A DNA stretch of 5,853 nucleotides from Bacteroidota bacterium (GTDB taxonomy: Bacteria > Bacteroidota > Bacteroidia > Flavobacteriales > Flavobacteriaceae). Below, in pieces: positions 1 through 5,853 of the stretch. Location of the stretch: the NCBI GenBank assembly GCA_006227965.1, contig SBFL01000319.1:1-5853 (forward strand), written 5' to 3'. A program made the translations under genes and the position numbers. The notes beneath the pieces are model-generated. The model worked only from the letters and a program-made list of their open reading frames with translations, searched no databases and was not told where the DNA came from. Within the stretch, counting starts at the first letter, position 1. The number at the start of each line of letters is the position of its first letter.

Positions 1-549
<549 letters not shown>

Positions 550-584
550 ATACCGGTAGGATCATAGAGAAATTGCGCTTATTG

Positions 585-1784
585 ATGAAAGTCCAGCTAC
601 TTGTTTTGAATTCGGGAAGTTCTTCACTGAAGTTCCAGCTGATCGAGATGCCCGGGGAAACCGTGCGTTGTGAGGGGATCGCGGAACGGATCGGTTCCGG
701 CAAAGTCCATTTGAAATTTCGCACCGAACAGACTTCCATTGAGGAGTACCTCGGACAAGTTGGTCATGCCGGGGCCCTGGAACGGATTGCCGCCCTGCTC
801 AGGGATCCCGGTGCCGGCGTGATCCGGACAGAGGGGGAATTGGCTGCCGTTGGCCATCGGGTGGTCCACGGGGGGGACCGCTTTTCGGATACTACCGGGG
901 TAAATGCCGAAGTAAAAGAACAGATCCGGGACCTTTCCCGCCTTGCCCCCCTGCACAACCCTGCCAACCTTGAAGGCATACTCCTTTCCGAATCCCTGTT
1001 CCCGGGAGCCCTTCAGGTAGCGGTTTTCGACACGGCTTTTCACCGGACCATCCCGGTGAGGGCACGGAAACACGCGATCCCCCCTGCATTGTTCAGTGAT
1101 CACGGGATACAGGTATACGGATTTCACGGAACGAGCCATAAATACGTGTACGAGCAGGTAGCGCCCAGGATGGGCAAAGAGGCCCGTATTGTGAGCCTGC
1201 ATCTGGGCAATGGCTGCAGTGCCACCGCCATTCAAGGCGGGAAGAGCATAGATCACAGTCTGGGGTTTACCCCCTCCAACGGACTTGTCATGGGTTCCCG
1301 CAGTGGCGATATCGATCACGGCATCATCTTCTATCTGGTTGAGACCCTGGGATATTCCCCCGGGGATGTGAATAAACTGCTTACCAAGGAGAGCGGGTTA
1401 CTCGGTTTGACGGGTTACACGGATTTCCGGGACATACAGCAGGGGGCTGCGCGGGGGGAGGAGAATTGCGTACTCGCCTTGGAGATGACCGCCTATCGTA
1501 TCCGCAAGTACATAGGGGCCTATGCGGCCGCCATGAACGGACTGGACGCCTTGATTTTTACGGCAGGTATCGGGGAGCATTCTGCTGTTTTGAGGGAGGC
1601 GGTATGCCAGGACATGGATTTTTTGGGCATCCGCCTGGACCTGTCTAAAAACGGGAACCCCGGAAGTGGGGTGCAGCATATCCAGGCTGCGGATTCCAGG
1701 GTGAAGGTTTGGGTGGTGCCCACGAATGAGGAACTGGAAATCGCCCGTCAGACATACCAGTTATACCTGAAATCAGGACACTGA
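585..1784 (+). CDS. ackA: Acetate kinase
   Basis: AckA interconverts acetyl phosphate plus ADP with acetate plus ATP; it is a cytoplasmic homodimer of the ASKHA fold. The ATG at 585 gives 399 residues, the normal family length, and starts directly with the first beta strand (MKVQLLVLNSGSSSLK). The frame is open further upstream to 486, but that part overlaps pta and has no family similarity. Visible motifs are Asn9 in LNSGSSSLK, Arg92 in GHRVVHGG, the catalytic Asp149 in FDTAFH, His181 in YGFHGTSHKYV, the phosphate loop HLGNGCSATA (206-215), Arg239 in GSRSGDID, the nucleotide-binding FTAGIGE (325-331) and Glu382/383 in PTNEELEIA. Small departures from the commonest sequence are GIGEH for GIGEN, TPSNG for TPLEG, and DIDHG for DIDP; none removes a known catalytic residue. 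It lies 35 bases after the pta stop, so co-transcription with pta is likely. There is no strong Shine-Dalgarno, as usual in Bacteroidota. Confidence 0.97.
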   Translation: MKVQLLVLNSGSSSLKFQLIEMPGETVRCEGIAERIGSGKVHLKFRTEQTSIEEYLGQVGHAGALERIAALLRDPGAGVIRTEGELAAVGHRVVHGGDRFSDTTGVNAEVKEQIRDLSRLAPLHNPANLEGILLSESLFPGALQVAVFDTAFHRTIPVRARKHAIPPALFSDHGIQVYGFHGTSHKYVYEQVAPRMGKEARIVSLHLGNGCSATAIQGGKSIDHSLGFTPSNGLVMGSRSGDIDHGIIFYLVETLGYSPGDVNKLLTKESGLLGLTGYTDFRDIQQGAARGEENCVLALEMTAYRIRKYIGAYAAAMNGLDALIFTAGIGEHSAVLREAVCQDMDFLGIRLDLSKNGNPGSGVQHIQAADSRVKVWVVPTNEELEIARQTYQLYLKSGH

Positions 1785-1818
1785 TATGCCTTGCAGGAAT
1801 TGTGGGTTCCCGCCGGAT
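1785..1818. other. Short convergent gap between ackA and the - strand operon, no clear terminator
   Basis: These 34 bases separate the stop of ackA from the stop of the oppositely oriented small gene. The only hairpin potential I see is a weak 4-bp stem (GGAA at about 1796-1799 with TTCC at about 1807-1810) and no T-run follows it. Transcripts from both sides may therefore run into each other, or end by a factor-dependent mechanism. Confidence 0.5.
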
Positions 1819-2238
1819 CTACCATTTTTTGGCATAGCCGAATACCATCATCTTGAATTTGCGGAAATCATGGGTGAACACGTCCATTTTTTCAAGCAGC
1901 CGTCGGTGTTGCTCCCGATAGGCGTTGTCAGCAATCCCCTTGGCCCCTTTTTCGATATCACTTAAAAGGCGCTCGTGCTCGAGGATCTCGTCAGAAAGGT
2001 ACTCATAAAGCAATTCGTGAAGGCGGTCCAGATTCCTCAGCATCTCTGAATAATCTGCTCCTTCCGGCACTTCCCTGTGCTGCTTTTCCAGCAGGGAGGC
2101 GAAGAACCTTGTTTCATCTTTCCAGAAAGCCACGGTATCCAGCCACATTTGGCTTTCATAGTGCAGCCCTTCCAGACTTTGGGGCAGGAGGTAATCTGAG
2201 GTGGCAATCAGTTTCTTGGTACTCATTTTAAAGTTCAT
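1819..2238 (-). CDS. Small helical protein of unknown function, coupled to the sigma-like gene
   Basis: I do not recognise this protein. From the ATG at 2238 it has 139 residues; from a second in-frame ATG at 2226 it has 135 (MSTKKLIATSDYLL...). It has no signal peptide or membrane segment, looks almost wholly alpha-helical, and is rich in charged and aromatic residues, with Glu/His clusters such as LHYES, LHELLYEYLSDEILEHERLL and VFTHDFRKFKMMVF. A four-helix bundle is plausible. The His/Glu/Asp spacing loosely recalls hemerythrin-type bundles, but I cannot match the full metal-ligand pattern, so no function is claimed. The upstream sigma-like gene stops at 2240-2242, one base before the 2238 ATG, which suggests translational coupling and a shared role, perhaps modulating that sigma-like protein (inference). 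I chose 2238 for the coupling; 2226 is about equally likely because both ATGs sit in the same TAAAATGA context. Confidence 0.72.
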   Translation of the reverse strand: MNFKMSTKKLIATSDYLLPQSLEGLHYESQMWLDTVAFWKDETRFFASLLEKQHREVPEGADYSEMLRNLDRLHELLYEYLSDEILEHERLLSDIEKGAKGIADNAYREQHRRLLEKMDVFTHDFRKFKMMVFGYAKKW

Positions 2239-2242
2239 TTTA
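2223..2242 (-). repeat. Duplicated start context TAAAATGA
   Basis: Read on the - strand, TAAAATGA occurs twice (2242-2235 and 2230-2223) with four bases between. The first copy contains the stop codon of the sigma-like gene and the ATG at 2238; the second contains the in-frame ATG at 2226. Both ATGs thus have the same AT-rich upstream sequence of the kind used for initiation in Bacteroidota, and which one is used cannot be decided from sequence alone. Confidence 0.7.
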
Positions 2243-3010
2243 TGATTCGTAGAACCGGTCCTTAAGGGAGTCACGGAGAAGCTCCCTTGCCCGGTCCAGT
2301 GTTTTTTCGATGCGTTCGATGGAAACGCCCTTGATGCGCGCAATATCATCTATGGAGAACAACTGTTCGGTGGCGAGCTCAAAAATGGACCGCATATTGG
2401 GGGGTAACTGGAAAAGGACCGTGTCCAAATGGCGCTGTGTGCGGGCCTGTTGCTCATCTGCATCCATCAGTGCCATCAGGTCCTCGTGGGCGTCGTCCAG
2501 GTAGATGTTCTTCAGCAGGTAACGATGGCTTTTATAGGAAATATCATCCAGTTCCTCCATCATGACCAGGTCCCCATCCCCATCTGTGCTGAAGGCCTCT
2601 TTCATTTCTGCCAGCTCCGCCCGGGAATATTCGTCTATATTGTCATAGAAATAGGATTCAAATTCTTCTTCTACCTCCATGTCATCAAGCAGCTTTTCCG
2701 CCCTTTTGAAAAGCCAGGCATGGAATTCATCCTTATCATGCACCTCTTCAAGGTGGTCGTACACATCGATGATCAACTGGTCAAAAAGGTCATCAGGTTT
2801 GAACTTATTATGGGAAATCACCCCCTTTTCCAGGGCAATTCGGAGTCCCCGGGTGATATACCGCCTGATATCGGGCAGCACCTTCAGCAGGAGTTCGTTG
2901 AAAGCAGCTCGTTTATCTTCAGTCCTGAGCCTTTTCAGGTTTTCATAATTGTCATTGACAAACCGGTGGTATTCGGCCTGTTTTTTATCGTAGTGAAGGG
3001 TATTTTCCAT
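2240..3010 (-). CDS. Atypical sigma-70-family RNA polymerase sigma factor
   Basis: This 256-residue soluble protein would direct RNA polymerase to a subset of promoters. The C-terminal part (about residues 195-248, LDTVLFQLPPNMRSIFELA through RARELLRDSL) is a convincing sigma region 4: the LP.. start, a helix-turn-helix at about 218-241 (SIDDIARIKGVSIERIEKTL) and the closing Arg-rich helix. The N-terminal part (about 38-112) is weaker but looks like region 2, with DDLFDQLIIDVYDHL followed by FHAWLFKRAEKLLDD matching the DLVQEVFL...WLY.IARN pattern of ECF sigmas. Between the two lies an unusually long, strongly acidic stretch (about 111-190, EVEEEFESYFYDNIDEY and STDGDGDLVMMEELDD), far longer than a typical ECF linker. 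The ATG at 3010 is the only well-placed start. It is the first gene of a two-gene - strand operon and diverges from the YtxH-like gene. I see no convincing -7/-33 promoter for it. A region-4-containing regulator that is not a true sigma factor is the alternative. Confidence 0.77.
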   Translation of the reverse strand: MENTLHYDKKQAEYHRFVNDNYENLKRLRTEDKRAAFNELLLKVLPDIRRYITRGLRIALEKGVISHNKFKPDDLFDQLIIDVYDHLEEVHDKDEFHAWLFKRAEKLLDDMEVEEEFESYFYDNIDEYSRAELAEMKEAFSTDGDGDLVMMEELDDISYKSHRYLLKNIYLDDAHEDLMALMDADEQQARTQRHLDTVLFQLPPNMRSIFELATEQLFSIDDIARIKGVSIERIEKTLDRARELLRDSLKDRFYES

Positions 3011-3078
3011 GAGATGATCAGTTATGGGATTATATCTTCAATTTCTTAATTCCTTTGCTGGAAAAAAATGACGTAGGT

Positions 3079-3114
3079 CATACCCTGTGCGCATTTAGTC
3101 CTCATAAGGGTATG
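3079..3114. repeat. Inverted repeat CATACCCT-N20-AGGGTATG, possible operator
   Basis: The two 8-base arms at 3079-3086 and 3107-3114 are perfect reverse complements. Three more bases can pair outside them (GTA at 3073-3075 with TAC at 3115-3117) if a 3-base bulge is allowed. No T-run follows, so it does not look like an intrinsic terminator. It starts 69 bases upstream of the sigma-like ATG and could be a regulator site for that operon or an RNA hairpin in its leader. Function is unknown. Confidence 0.55.
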
Positions 3115-3174
3115 TACTCTGTTAAAAAACGGGACAGGTACCTGCGGGAAAAAATCGGTAAAATGTCATTGTGA

Positions 3175-3188
3175 ATGATGTAAATCAT
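3175..3188. promoter_or_regulatory. FNR/Crp-like palindrome ATGATGTAAATCAT
   Basis: The site has the 5-4-5 layout of an FNR box (TTGAT-N4-ATCAA) and keeps the TGAT...ATCA core exactly; symmetry extends one base each side (A3174, T3189). Its centre (3181.5) is about 42-44 bases before the start point expected for the promoter that ends at 3218, the position of a class II Crp/FNR activator. A second, overlapping palindrome TCATT-GTG-AATGA (3166-3178) adds a further half-site. The Crp-type response regulator encoded at 4175-5245 is a candidate binder (inference). Confidence 0.55.
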
Positions 3189-3218
3189 TTCAGGATACTA
3201 CCTCTGGCTATAGCTTTG
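3188..3218 (+). promoter_or_regulatory. Predicted Bacteroidota housekeeping-type promoter for the YtxH-like operon
   Basis: TAGCTTTG at 3211-3218 is a full match to the Bacteroidota -7 consensus TAnnTTTG. A TTTC at 3188-3191, one mismatch from the -33 TTTG, lies 19 bases upstream, which is normal spacing. Transcription should begin at about 3223-3226, giving a leader of roughly 32 bases. The imperfect -33 element overlaps the edge of the FNR-like box, as expected if the promoter needs an activator. Confidence 0.62.
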
Positions 3219-3256
3219 GGGGATGAACGGATTATTAATTTAAAAACCCATAAGCT

Positions 3257-3586
3257 ATGAGAACTGACAGTGGAACCGTATTACTGGCATTACTCTCCGG
3301 AGCCGCCATAGGCGCTGGAATGGGAATCCTGTATGCTCCTGATAAAGGGTCCAATACCCGCAAAAAAATCAAGAGAAAAGTAGAGGAGACCAGCCATGAC
3401 CTCGCAGAAAGAATCACCCATGCCAAGGATGAACTTACCCGTTCTGCCCTTGAAAAAAGGGAGGAGTTTGAACACCGCCTGGAGGACACCCTCAGCAATA
3501 TGAGCTATAAGGCTGATGATATCATCGCCGGCCTTGAGCACAAACTGGAGGATCTTCGCAAGAAGAACGCCCAACTTCAGAAATAA
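3257..3586 (+). CDS. YtxH-like membrane-anchored coiled-coil protein
   Basis: This 109-residue protein has a single glycine-rich hydrophobic segment (about 7-26, TVLLALLSGAAIGAGMGILY), then the YtxH hallmark LYAPDKGSNTRKKIKRKVEE, then a long, highly charged amphipathic helix (about 35-109) that probably forms a coiled coil in the cytoplasm. There is no cleavable signal peptide. YtxH/DUF883-type proteins are often induced by general stress; the E. coli relative by architecture, YqjD, is a membrane protein reported to associate with ribosomes in stationary phase. The exact role here is unknown. The ATG at 3257 follows an AT-rich leader (ATTAATTTAAAAACC) typical of Bacteroidota starts. It is the first gene of a three-gene operon, with only five bases before the next ATG, and is preceded by a good promoter and an FNR-like box. 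Confidence 0.86.
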   Translation: MRTDSGTVLLALLSGAAIGAGMGILYAPDKGSNTRKKIKRKVEETSHDLAERITHAKDELTRSALEKREEFEHRLEDTLSNMSYKADDIIAGLEHKLEDLRKKNAQLQK

Positions 3587-3591
3587 GGAAG

Positions 3592-3936
3592 ATGGCCGCC
3601 CCTGTGCTTCAGGAACCTTTGTTGAAAGCCGTGGGTGAGGTTCAGAATTACGTTGAATCCAGTACGGATTACCTGCGTTTACAGATGTTCAGGACGCTCA
3701 TGCGCCTGCTGACTTCAATTGCGAAGTCAGTGGTGGTGGGCGTTTTGGTCTTTCTTGCCCTTTTGTTCCTCTCCGTGGCCGCTGCCTTTGCCCTGGGCTC
3801 CTGGCTACAAGATGATCTCATGGCTTTTCTTTATGTGGGGGTTTTTTACCTGTTGGCCGGAGGGGTTGCCTTCTTGATGCGCAAACGCATAGAAAGGGGA
3901 ATCCTCAGGTCCTTCTCAGACCTGTATTACGACTGA
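3592..3936 (+). CDS. Two-helix inner membrane protein of the DUF1469 / holin-3_6 (YqjE-like) type
   Basis: This 114-residue protein has an amphipathic N-terminal helix (about 1-40, with EVQNYVESSTDYLRLQMFR) followed by two strong transmembrane helices, about 43-70 (SVVVGVLVFLALLFLSVAAA) and 79-95 (FLYVGVFYLLAGGVAFL). It ends in a basic and then acidic tail (MRKRIERGILRSFSDLYYD). This layout matches the DUF1469/phage holin 3_6 superfamily, which despite its name contains mostly chromosomal envelope proteins such as E. coli YqjE and no known lysis function. No lysis genes are nearby, so a holin role is unlikely. It starts five bases after the YtxH-like stop and ends two bases before the next ATG, so the three genes are surely co-transcribed. 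Confidence 0.82.
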   Translation: MAAPVLQEPLLKAVGEVQNYVESSTDYLRLQMFRTLMRLLTSIAKSVVVGVLVFLALLFLSVAAAFALGSWLQDDLMAFLYVGVFYLLAGGVAFLMRKRIERGILRSFSDLYYD

Positions 3937-3938
3937 CC

Positions 3939-4178
3939 ATGGAACCGAAATTTTCATCCTTCGAAGAAATAGATACCCGCCTTCAGACCCTGAGGTTGCA
4001 GCGGGAGCTGAGCCTGCAGCGTATGAGGAGACAATTCATCCAAAGTCCGGGGGAAATCCTGCGGGAGGGTTTCAGGCGCGTCAGGCCCGCGTTGAACAAA
4101 ATCGCGATTGGCTGGGCGCTTCATCAACTCAGGGAGCTCAGGCGTAAAATTCGTCCCGAACTTCCGAAGCTTCCCTAG
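3939..4178 (+). CDS. Small basic helical protein, YqjK-like by position and pattern
   Basis: This 79-residue protein is strongly basic and helical: an N-terminal charged helix (IDTRLQTLRLQRELSLQRMR) and a C-terminal part full of Arg/Lys with one short apolar stretch (about 51-62, LNKIAIGWALHQL) too weak to call transmembrane. The segment LQRELSLQRMRRQFIQ resembles the pattern QRLDLSASRREWLEA near the start of E. coli YqjK (from memory), and it occupies the same third place after YqjD- and YqjE-like genes. The family is uncharacterised. The ATG lies two bases after the preceding stop. Its TAG stop (4176-4178) overlaps the stop of the convergent response regulator within CTAG. That coupling and the operon position support it as a real gene despite its size. 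Confidence 0.77.
   Translation: MEPKFSSFEEIDTRLQTLRLQRELSLQRMRRQFIQSPGEILREGFRRVRPALNKIAIGWALHQLRELRRKIRPELPKLP
4175..4178. other. Shared CTAG: overlapping convergent stop codons
   Basis: The palindrome CTAG supplies TAG to the + strand small basic gene (4176-4178) and TAG to the - strand response regulator gene (4177-4175). The genes overlap tail to tail by these four bases, leaving no room for a terminator between them; each transcript must extend into the other gene. Confidence 0.9.
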
Positions 4179-5245
4179 CCAAATGTGGCGATCATCTCCA
4201 GCTTTTTTGGGTCGGAGACAATAATCCGACGTGCCTTGCCCATCTGGATGACCCCTTCCTCCTTGAGTTCTGACAGCGTCCGGATGGCGGTCTCTGTAGC
4301 AGTGCCCACCATGCCTGCCAGGTCTTCACGGGCGATGTCAATTCCCTCATGGGTGGCATCCTGTATCAGCCCGGCTTTCAGTAATTTTATAAGGATCCTT
4401 GCCAGCCTTTGCCGAACCGGGCAATAGGCCAGGTTTACCAGTTGTTCCTGGGCCTCGATAAGATCTATCGAGATAAGCTCCATGAATTTTTGGGAGACTT
4501 TCGGGTTCTCTTCCAGAAGGTGGATGAAATCCGCTTTAGGGATGCTGTATATTTCAGAAAGATCGATTACCAGGGCTGTTTGAAGATAAGTACCGCCCGG
4601 GTTGAGCAGGGAGAGCCACCCGAGGAAATCTCCATCCCTGCTGATTCCCGTTACCAGTTCCTTCCCGGCCTCCGTGGATTTATAGGTTTTAATCAGGCCT
4701 TTTTTGATGAAATAAAGATTGTGGGCAGCATCACCTTCCATATAGAGTAATTCCTTGGAAGGGTATTTTCTGCTTTCATACCTCTGTTCGATGTGTTCCA
4801 GGTTCAGGTAGATCGCGGCCTGTTCTATGAACTCCGTAACCCCTTTGAGATCGCGGGTAAATTCCCGTTGCAGGAAGTCGTGCCTTCGGAGGCGTGAGGT
4901 AATGGCATCCAGCAATTCGTGTTCCTCGAATGGTTTGGTAAGGTAATCGTCTGCCCCAAGGTTCATCCCTTTGCGGATATCCGACCTGTCCGCCCTGGCG
5001 CTGAGGAATACAAAAGGGACCCCGGCCGTTTTGTGGTCTTTCTGAAGGGCTTCCAGTACCTGGTACCCATCCAGGCCCGGCATCATGATGTCACATATGA
5101 TCAGGTCCGGTTGGAAGGATTGTGCCTTACGGATGCCGGATTCCCCATCTGGGCAGGTCGCCACAGCGTAACCGGACAATTCCAGCAAATCTGCCGTATT
5201 CTCGCGTACGTCTTCATTGTCCTCAATGATCAGAATCTTTCTCAT
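4175..5245 (-). CDS. Response regulator: receiver domain fused to a Crp/FNR-type transcription factor
   Basis: This 356-residue cytoplasmic protein has three parts. Residues 1-120 are a CheY-like receiver with acidic Glu8/Asp9, phosphoacceptor Asp52 (LIICDIMMPGLDG), Ser82 (FLSARAD) and Lys104 (YLTKPFE), so it should accept phosphate from a kinase. A helical linker (about 121-150) leads to a cyclic-nucleotide-type beta-roll (about 151-260). This lacks the GE...R(S/T)A phosphate cassette needed for cAMP and the Cys cluster of FNR, so input is probably phosphorylation rather than cAMP or an Fe-S cluster. A Crp-type winged HTH follows (about 270-346), with recognition helix TATETAIRTLSELK; Glu318 and Arg322 correspond to Glu181/Arg185 of CRP and Glu209/Arg213 of FNR, which read the TGA half-site. 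Its start lies inside the 3' end of the histidine kinase gene (23-base overlap), indicating a cognate pair. Its target may include the FNR-like box at 3175-3188 (inference). Confidence 0.95.
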   Translation of the reverse strand: MRKILIIEDNEDVRENTADLLELSGYAVATCPDGESGIRKAQSFQPDLIICDIMMPGLDGYQVLEALQKDHKTAGVPFVFLSARADRSDIRKGMNLGADDYLTKPFEEHELLDAITSRLRRHDFLQREFTRDLKGVTEFIEQAAIYLNLEHIEQRYESRKYPSKELLYMEGDAAHNLYFIKKGLIKTYKSTEAGKELVTGISRDGDFLGWLSLLNPGGTYLQTALVIDLSEIYSIPKADFIHLLEENPKVSQKFMELISIDLIEAQEQLVNLAYCPVRQRLARILIKLLKAGLIQDATHEGIDIAREDLAGMVGTATETAIRTLSELKEEGVIQMGKARRIIVSDPKKLEMIATFG

Positions 5246-5853
5246 GCGCTGCAGGTTTGAATCGAACCGGGAGACTCAGATAAAATGTGCTGCCTTCATC
5301 CAGGCTGCTTTTAAAACGTATCGAGCCTCCCATCAGTTCGGTGTAGTGTTTTACAATGTGCAAACCCAGACCCGTTCCGGGAATATTGACTGAGTTTTTC
5401 GCCCGGAAAAAGCGGTTGAACAATTGCTCGTGTTCCTCCTCGGGTATACCCATTCCCTCGTCCTTTACCGAAACATTCAGAAAATCCGCATCTGCCCTGA
5501 TATGTATGAAGATGGCGCTATTCTCCTGGGAATATTTAATGGCATTGGAAAGCAGGTTCACCAGGATATGACGCATCAGTTTCGGATCGAGGTGAACCTG
5601 CATGGAGGTGATTTCGAAATCCTCGTGAAAATGCTGCCCCACCTTCAGGTTGCTTTCCATTTCTTCCAGGACGGACCGGATCAGGTCCAAAAGGTCAAAG
5701 TTTTCTGGCTGGCATTCCAATTTGCCTTCCTCCAGTTTCCCGAGAGACAGGAAGTCGTCCAGTATGACCACGAGGTTCCTTACATTATTCTGGATCTGTT
5801 TGAGGTATCTAAGTCTTTTTTCCTCATAGCCGGGCTCGTTCTGCTTTCCGATT
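5223..5853 (-). CDS. Sensor histidine kinase, C-terminal part (start outside window)
   Basis: The 209 visible residues begin inside the dimerisation (HisKA) domain: the end of its second helix reads RLRYLKQIQNNVRNLVVILD followed by DFLSLGKLEEGK. The phosphoacceptor His lies upstream, beyond the window. The HATPase_c domain is complete: N box HILVNLLSNAIKYS (about 5562-5528), G1 box VKDEGMGIP, F box LFNRFFRAKNS, G2 box GTGLGLHIVKHY, and the closing GGSIRFKSSLDEGSTFYLSLP. It ends with a short polar tail (KPAAHEKDSDH). It should autophosphorylate with ATP and pass phosphate to the Crp-type response regulator, whose start codon overlaps its 3' end. The sensory region and membrane topology cannot be seen, so the signal is unknown. 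The frame is open to the window edge; the GTG at 5771 is internal and not the real start. Confidence 0.93.
   Translation of the reverse strand, partial: IGKQNEPGYEEKRLRYLKQIQNNVRNLVVILDDFLSLGKLEEGKLECQPENFDLLDLIRSVLEEMESNLKVGQHFHEDFEITSMQVHLDPKLMRHILVNLLSNAIKYSQENSAIFIHIRADADFLNVSVKDEGMGIPEEEHEQLFNRFFRAKNSVNIPGTGLGLHIVKHYTELMGGSIRFKSSLDEGSTFYLSLPVRFKPAAHEKDSDH

Larger units (their letters stand above)
3011..3256. other. Divergent intergenic control region
   Basis: This 246-base gap separates the start of the sigma-like operon (- strand) from the start of the YtxH-like operon (+ strand). It is more AT-rich than the genes and contains no credible coding frame. It holds an 8-bp inverted repeat with a 20-base spacer (3079-3114), a perfect 10-bp palindrome CAGGTACCTG (3135-3144), an FNR-like box (3175-3188) and a + strand promoter (3188-3218). 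I found no TAnnTTTG element facing the sigma-like gene. Confidence 0.7.

Noticed and set aside
551..558. Palindrome TACCGGTA between pta and ackA
   Set aside because: It is short, isolated, and without promoter elements or a T-run; no function can be supported.
624..1319. 231-residue open frame on the - strand opposite ackA
   Set aside because: It is fully antisense to a complete acetate kinase and its translation has no recognisable domain; long antisense frames are common in G+C-balanced genes.
2429..3049. 206-residue hydrophobic open frame on the + strand
   Set aside because: It is antisense to the sigma-like gene; its hydrophobic look comes from reading Asp/Glu/Lys codons backwards.
3020..3050. 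TATAAT-like sequence on the - strand before the sigma-like gene
   Set aside because: It has no -35/-33 partner at proper spacing and does not match the Bacteroidota TAnnTTTG element.
3135..3144. Perfect palindrome CAGGTACCTG as an operator
   Set aside because: A single 10-bp palindrome with no second copy and no matching regulator class is too weak to call beyond noting it.
3592..3936. Phage holin / prophage remnant
   Set aside because: The holin-3_6 name is misleading for this family; no endolysin, integrase or structural phage genes are nearby and the operon context fits a yqjE-type gene.

Overview
The window looks like chromosomal DNA from a marine-type Bacteroidota, most likely Flavobacteriaceae. 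The evidence is moderate G+C, AT-rich rather than Shine-Dalgarno-led starts, a TAnnTTTG-type -7 promoter element, and a response regulator fused to a Crp/FNR-type DNA-binding module. The lineage is inferred from these traits and not proven. Coding density is high, and no tRNA, rRNA, CRISPR array or insertion sequence was seen.

Left part (1-1784, + strand): the 3' end of pta (phosphate acetyltransferase) followed by a complete ackA (acetate kinase). Together these make the acetyl-CoA / acetyl phosphate / acetate pathway. The pta reading frame is broken near position 417. Comparison with the family indicates 5 missing bases, and the catalytic C-terminal motif (NDLSRG and the following acidic residue) is left out of frame. 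ackA is intact.

Middle part (1819-3010, - strand): a two-gene operon encoding an atypical sigma-70-family protein (256 aa) and a small helical protein of unknown function (135 or 139 aa). The second gene starts immediately after the stop of the first. It converges on ackA across a 34-base gap with no clear terminator.

A 246-base divergent intergenic region (3011-3256) holds an 8-bp inverted repeat, an FNR-like palindrome and a Bacteroidota-type promoter. The promoter drives a tight + strand operon (3257-4178): a YtxH-like membrane/coiled-coil protein, a two-helix membrane protein of the DUF1469/holin-3_6 type, and a small basic protein. The order and architecture parallel enterobacterial yqjD-yqjE-yqjK, a set of stress-associated envelope proteins.

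Right part (4175-5853, - strand): a sensor histidine kinase (N-terminus outside the window) whose end overlaps a response regulator with receiver, cyclic-nucleotide-fold and Crp-type HTH domains. The regulator's stop overlaps the stop of the yqj-like operon in a shared CTAG.

The most interesting combined reading is that the two-component Crp-like regulator may control the neighbouring envelope-stress operon. The FNR-like box lies about 42-44 bases upstream of the predicted transcription start, the place expected for a class II Crp/FNR activator, and the regulator keeps the Glu and Arg that read a TGA half-site. This link is inferred.
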